A DNA stretch of 64,000 nt from assembly GCF_030534335.1 (NCBI RefSeq), contig NZ_CP130565.1, forward strand, positions 1,323,501 to 1,387,500, written 5' to 3'. The notes under the pieces were generated by a model. That model was not told where the DNA came from and ran no database searches. It saw only the letters and a list, made by a program, of their open reading frames with translations. This document shows, one piece after another, positions 61,867 through 64,000 of this stretch; position 1 is the first letter of the stretch, and each line of letters begins with the position of its first letter. Source of the stretch: Marivirga harenae. Lineage in GTDB: Bacteria; Bacteroidota; Bacteroidia; Cytophagales; Cyclobacteriaceae. Both the position numbers and the translations under genes were made by a program.

Positions 61867-61904
61867 GAAGCCACTTGAAAACCTTTCAAGTGGCTTCTTT
61901 TTTT
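61867..61904 (+). terminator. Terminator after the CocE-like hydrolase gene
   Basis: GAAGCCACTTGAAA (61867-61880) and TTTCAAGTGGCTTC (61884-61897) form a perfect 14-bp stem with loop ACC, followed by seven T. It starts 24 bases after the stop. Confidence 0.92.
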
Positions 61905-61963
61905 GTCACAAAACTACATATGAGGTTAGCACTTCCTAATACGATTTCATATTTTTGATTTCT

Positions 61964-62839
61964 ATGCAAAAAGAAAATAGACTTAAGTGGGTCATCTTAC
62001 TCAATGTCATCATTACAGCTTCTCAAATAGTTGGAGGAATTGTAGGAAACTCTATGGCATTGATTTCCGATGCTATGCACAATTTCAGTGATGTGGCAGC
62101 TCTTGCTTTAAGTTTAGTAGCAATTATTCTGGCAAAAAAGGAAGCCACATATAGCAAATCTTTCGGATATAAAAGAGCAGAGGTCTTAGCTGCATTTGTA
62201 AATTCTGCCGTCATTATTGCCGTTGCAATTTACATCATAATAGAAAGTATTAAGCGCTTACAAATTACACAATCATTAGAAATTGATAACGATATTGTGA
62301 TTTGGTTGGCAGGAGTAGCCATTATTGCAAACGGCTTAAGCGTTTGGTTTTTAGCCGCAGATGCAAAGCACAGCATGAACATGAAATCTGCCTTTTTACA
62401 TTTGCTTTCAGATACTTTATTCTCTGCGGCAGTTTTGGGTGGTGGATTAGCCATGAAGTATTATGGAGTCACTTGGGTGGATGGCGTATTGTCTATTTTA
62501 ATTGGGATCTATTTACTAGCTACCTCATGGCAATTACTTTGGGGTAGTACAAAAATATTGTTGCAATTTGTTCCCGAAGGTATCAACATCCCACAATTGG
62601 TAAAAGAAGTAGAAGAGCTGGAAGAAGTGAAGAACATTCATCATATTCATGTTTGGCAATTGGATGAATACACGATTCATTTGGAGGCTCACGTAGATTT
62701 ACGAGAAGACTTGAATGTGAGCCAGACACATGAAATTCAACAGAATATTGAGGACTTATTGCATACTAATTTTTCAATTGGGCATATTACCCTCCAATTT
62801 GAACATGGTTTAGAAGAGAACAAAAAACTGATTCAATAA
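61964..62839 (+). CDS. Cation diffusion facilitator (CzcD/ZitB-like) metal exporter
   Basis: 291 residues from ATG 61964; a TTG three codons earlier is possible but the ATG fits the family. Six membrane helices with the zinc sites HNFSD (HxxxD, helix II) and HLLSD (helix V). A cytoplasmic C-terminal domain (KNIHHIHVWQLDEYTIHLEAHVDL) of the CDF type follows. It exports Zn, Co or Cd in exchange for protons. The -7-like TATTTTTG (61950-61957) is only six bases from the ATG, so the transcript may be nearly leaderless or the true promoter is elsewhere. Confidence 0.93.
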   Translation: MQKENRLKWVILLNVIITASQIVGGIVGNSMALISDAMHNFSDVAALALSLVAIILAKKEATYSKSFGYKRAEVLAAFVNSAVIIAVAIYIIIESIKRLQITQSLEIDNDIVIWLAGVAIIANGLSVWFLAADAKHSMNMKSAFLHLLSDTLFSAAVLGGGLAMKYYGVTWVDGVLSILIGIYLLATSWQLLWGSTKILLQFVPEGINIPQLVKEVEELEEVKNIHHIHVWQLDEYTIHLEAHVDLREDLNVSQTHEIQQNIEDLLHTNFSIGHITLQFEHGLEENKKLIQ

Positions 62840-62840
62840 A

Positions 62841-62877
62841 AAAACCATCCCATAGCTATTTACCAAAGGATGGTTTT
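62841..62877. terminator. Bidirectional terminator between the CDF gene and the M1 peptidase gene
   Basis: AAAACCATCC (62841-62850) and GGATGGTTTT (62868-62877) form a 10-bp stem in the 61-base gap between convergent genes. Confidence 0.85.
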
Positions 62878-62900
62878 CAGTATTTACTTAAGAGTGGTTT

Positions 62901-64000
62901 TTACTCTCCTTTTTCTTTAAACTCGTCTAATTTTGTTTTGCTTTCTGTTTTAGGGAAAACATTGTTGGCATTATCAGTATCGGCTAATCCTCCTTCAGGA
63001 TCAAAAACAAGTTTTGAAACTTCTTTATCTAAAATTAGCATTTTACGAGTTTTACCCTCATTTTTTCTCCAAATCTCAGCAGGTATGTATTTTTCTTCTG
63101 TTGTTCCGTCTTTGTATTCAATCTTGAACAGAAGAGGAGTTACCAAACCGCCTTTATTGCTTAGCGTCACTTCATAGAAGTGCTTATCAGCATATCTAGC
63201 CTTAATGGCCTCATCATCCACTTTGTTGCGGTATTCACCGTACCAAAACTCTGGAGTTTCAGAAACTGAAATATAAGCAGGCCCATCACTGAAATCTGTT
63301 TTCATTTCTTTTTCTTCTTTTTCACCCAAGTCCCCTGCTGGTGCACTGGTATTTTTCTCCATATCAGATTCATCCTGAGCGATACGGAAATACTTCACTT
63401 CATCCACACTTACATCTACATGATCGGTAGTATAGAACCAACCTCTCCAAAACCAATCCAAATCAACTGCTGATGCGTCTTCCATAGTTCGGAAGAAATC
63501 GGCTGGAGTTGGGTGTTTAAACATCCATCTTTGCGCATAGGCTTTGAAAGATTCATCAAAGAGCTCAGGCCCCATAATTGTATTTCTCAATAGATTTAAG
63601 GCAGCGGCCGGTTTTGAATAAGCATTAGGCCCTAATCGCAATACTTGCTCAGGATTGGTCATAATTGCTCTTTGCTGGTCTTTGCTACTTTTCATATAGC
63701 CTGTAACTGCTTGTGGGATATTATCAGAATAAGGTAAGTCCGGATAATATTCGAACATCACGTTTGATTCCAAAAAGGAATTAAGCCCTTCATCCATCCA
63801 GGCCCACTGACGCTCATCTGAATTCACAATCATTGGGAAATAGTTGTGTCCAATTTCGTGAACGATTACATAAGTCATGCCTAATTGAGTTCTCACTGAA
63901 TACTCACCATTTTTATCAGGCCTTCCGAAGTTGAAACAAATCATGGGATACTCCATTCCAATGGAAGCAGCATGTACTGATGTTGCTTGCGGGTAAGGAT
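62901..64000 (-). CDS. M1-family metallopeptidase, C-terminal part (5' end beyond the window)
   Basis: The open frame continues to the right edge, so the first part of the gene is missing; the visible part is about 365 codons. The zinc site is VIVHEIGHNYFPMIVN...WMDEGLNSF, matching HExxH-x18-E, and the exopeptidase motif before it reads IGMEYP instead of GAMEN. The C-terminal helical region (PTPADFFRTMEDASAVDLDWFWRGWFYTTDHVD) is normal for M1 aminopeptidase-like proteins of Bacteroidota. A charged low-complexity segment (KEEKEMKTDFSDG) follows. A possible start is Met at 63956, but the sequence before it (QATSVHAASI) looks coding. Confidence 0.92.
   Translation of the reverse strand, partial: PYPQATSVHAASIGMEYPMICFNFGRPDKNGEYSVRTQLGMTYVIVHEIGHNYFPMIVNSDERQWAWMDEGLNSFLESNVMFEYYPDLPYSDNIPQAVTGYMKSSKDQQRAIMTNPEQVLRLGPNAYSKPAAALNLLRNTIMGPELFDESFKAYAQRWMFKHPTPADFFRTMEDASAVDLDWFWRGWFYTTDHVDVSVDEVKYFRIAQDESDMEKNTSAPAGDLGEKEEKEMKTDFSDGPAYISVSETPEFWYGEYRNKVDDEAIKARYADKHFYEVTLSNKGGLVTPLLFKIEYKDGTTEEKYIPAEIWRKNEGKTRKMLILDKEVSKLVFDPEGGLADTDNANNVFPKTESKTKLDEFKEKGE

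Overview
The window looks like a low-GC chromosome segment of a marine Bacteroidota, most likely order Cytophagales (Marivirga-like; this is inference, no search was run). The signs are a PorZ-type type IX secretion protein, T9SS type A sorting domains, a DUF4249/TonB receptor operon, imelysin and DUF6503-type lipoproteins, and promoters of the Bacteroidota -33/-7 form (TTG ... TAnnTTTG). Genes are densely packed, often with 4-base ATGA overlaps.

Layout. 1-5.4 kb: the N-terminus of a TetR regulator, a GlcD-type FAD oxidase, an NlpC/P60 lipoprotein, tRNA-Ala(GGC), a GIY-YIG protein, a degenerate second copy of the tRNA and its terminator, nadC, purN. 5.7-13 kb: purH, then the cell-shape block mreB, mreC, mreD, PBP2, rodA. 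13-16.6 kb (minus): an iron-type imelysin / di-heme oxidoreductase / imelysin operon whose first gene is frameshifted. 16.6-27.3 kb: ferredoxin, tdk, porZ, recO, an NAD(P)-binding reductase, a type III polyketide synthase + methyltransferase pair divergent from a UbiA prenyltransferase, and an acyl-CoA dehydrogenase. 27.4-32.3 kb (minus): lipoproteins and a TerB-FHA-ABC exporter that has lost its last membrane helix to a stop codon. 32.7-41.3 kb: pirin, an outer-membrane/DUF4249/TonB receptor operon, a Wzi-like porin, ribosomal protein L31 type B, and an aromatic amino acid decarboxylase.

41.6-56.3 kb is an accessory block. Apart from one IS91-like element (minus strand) its genes all run on the plus strand. 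They are single, unrelated cargo genes: two large FG-GAP T9SS proteins, lipoproteins, an NTF2-like protein, a decayed DUF1801 gene, DUF6544, a glyoxalase-like protein and an AlkD-like protein. They are separated by long non-coding spacers rich in imperfect nested hairpins, some bounded by AAC...GTT(RRRY). This is the most interesting part of the window. It resembles a gene-cassette landscape but is not proven to be one. The IS91-like element carries a tyrosine recombinase and a transposase broken by two in-frame stops.

56.5-64 kb returns to core-like genes: a YbbA/YbbP-type ABC system, a CocE/NonD hydrolase, a CDF metal exporter, and the C-terminal part of an M1 metallopeptidase running off the right edge. 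I saw no CRISPR array, rRNA operon or prophage.
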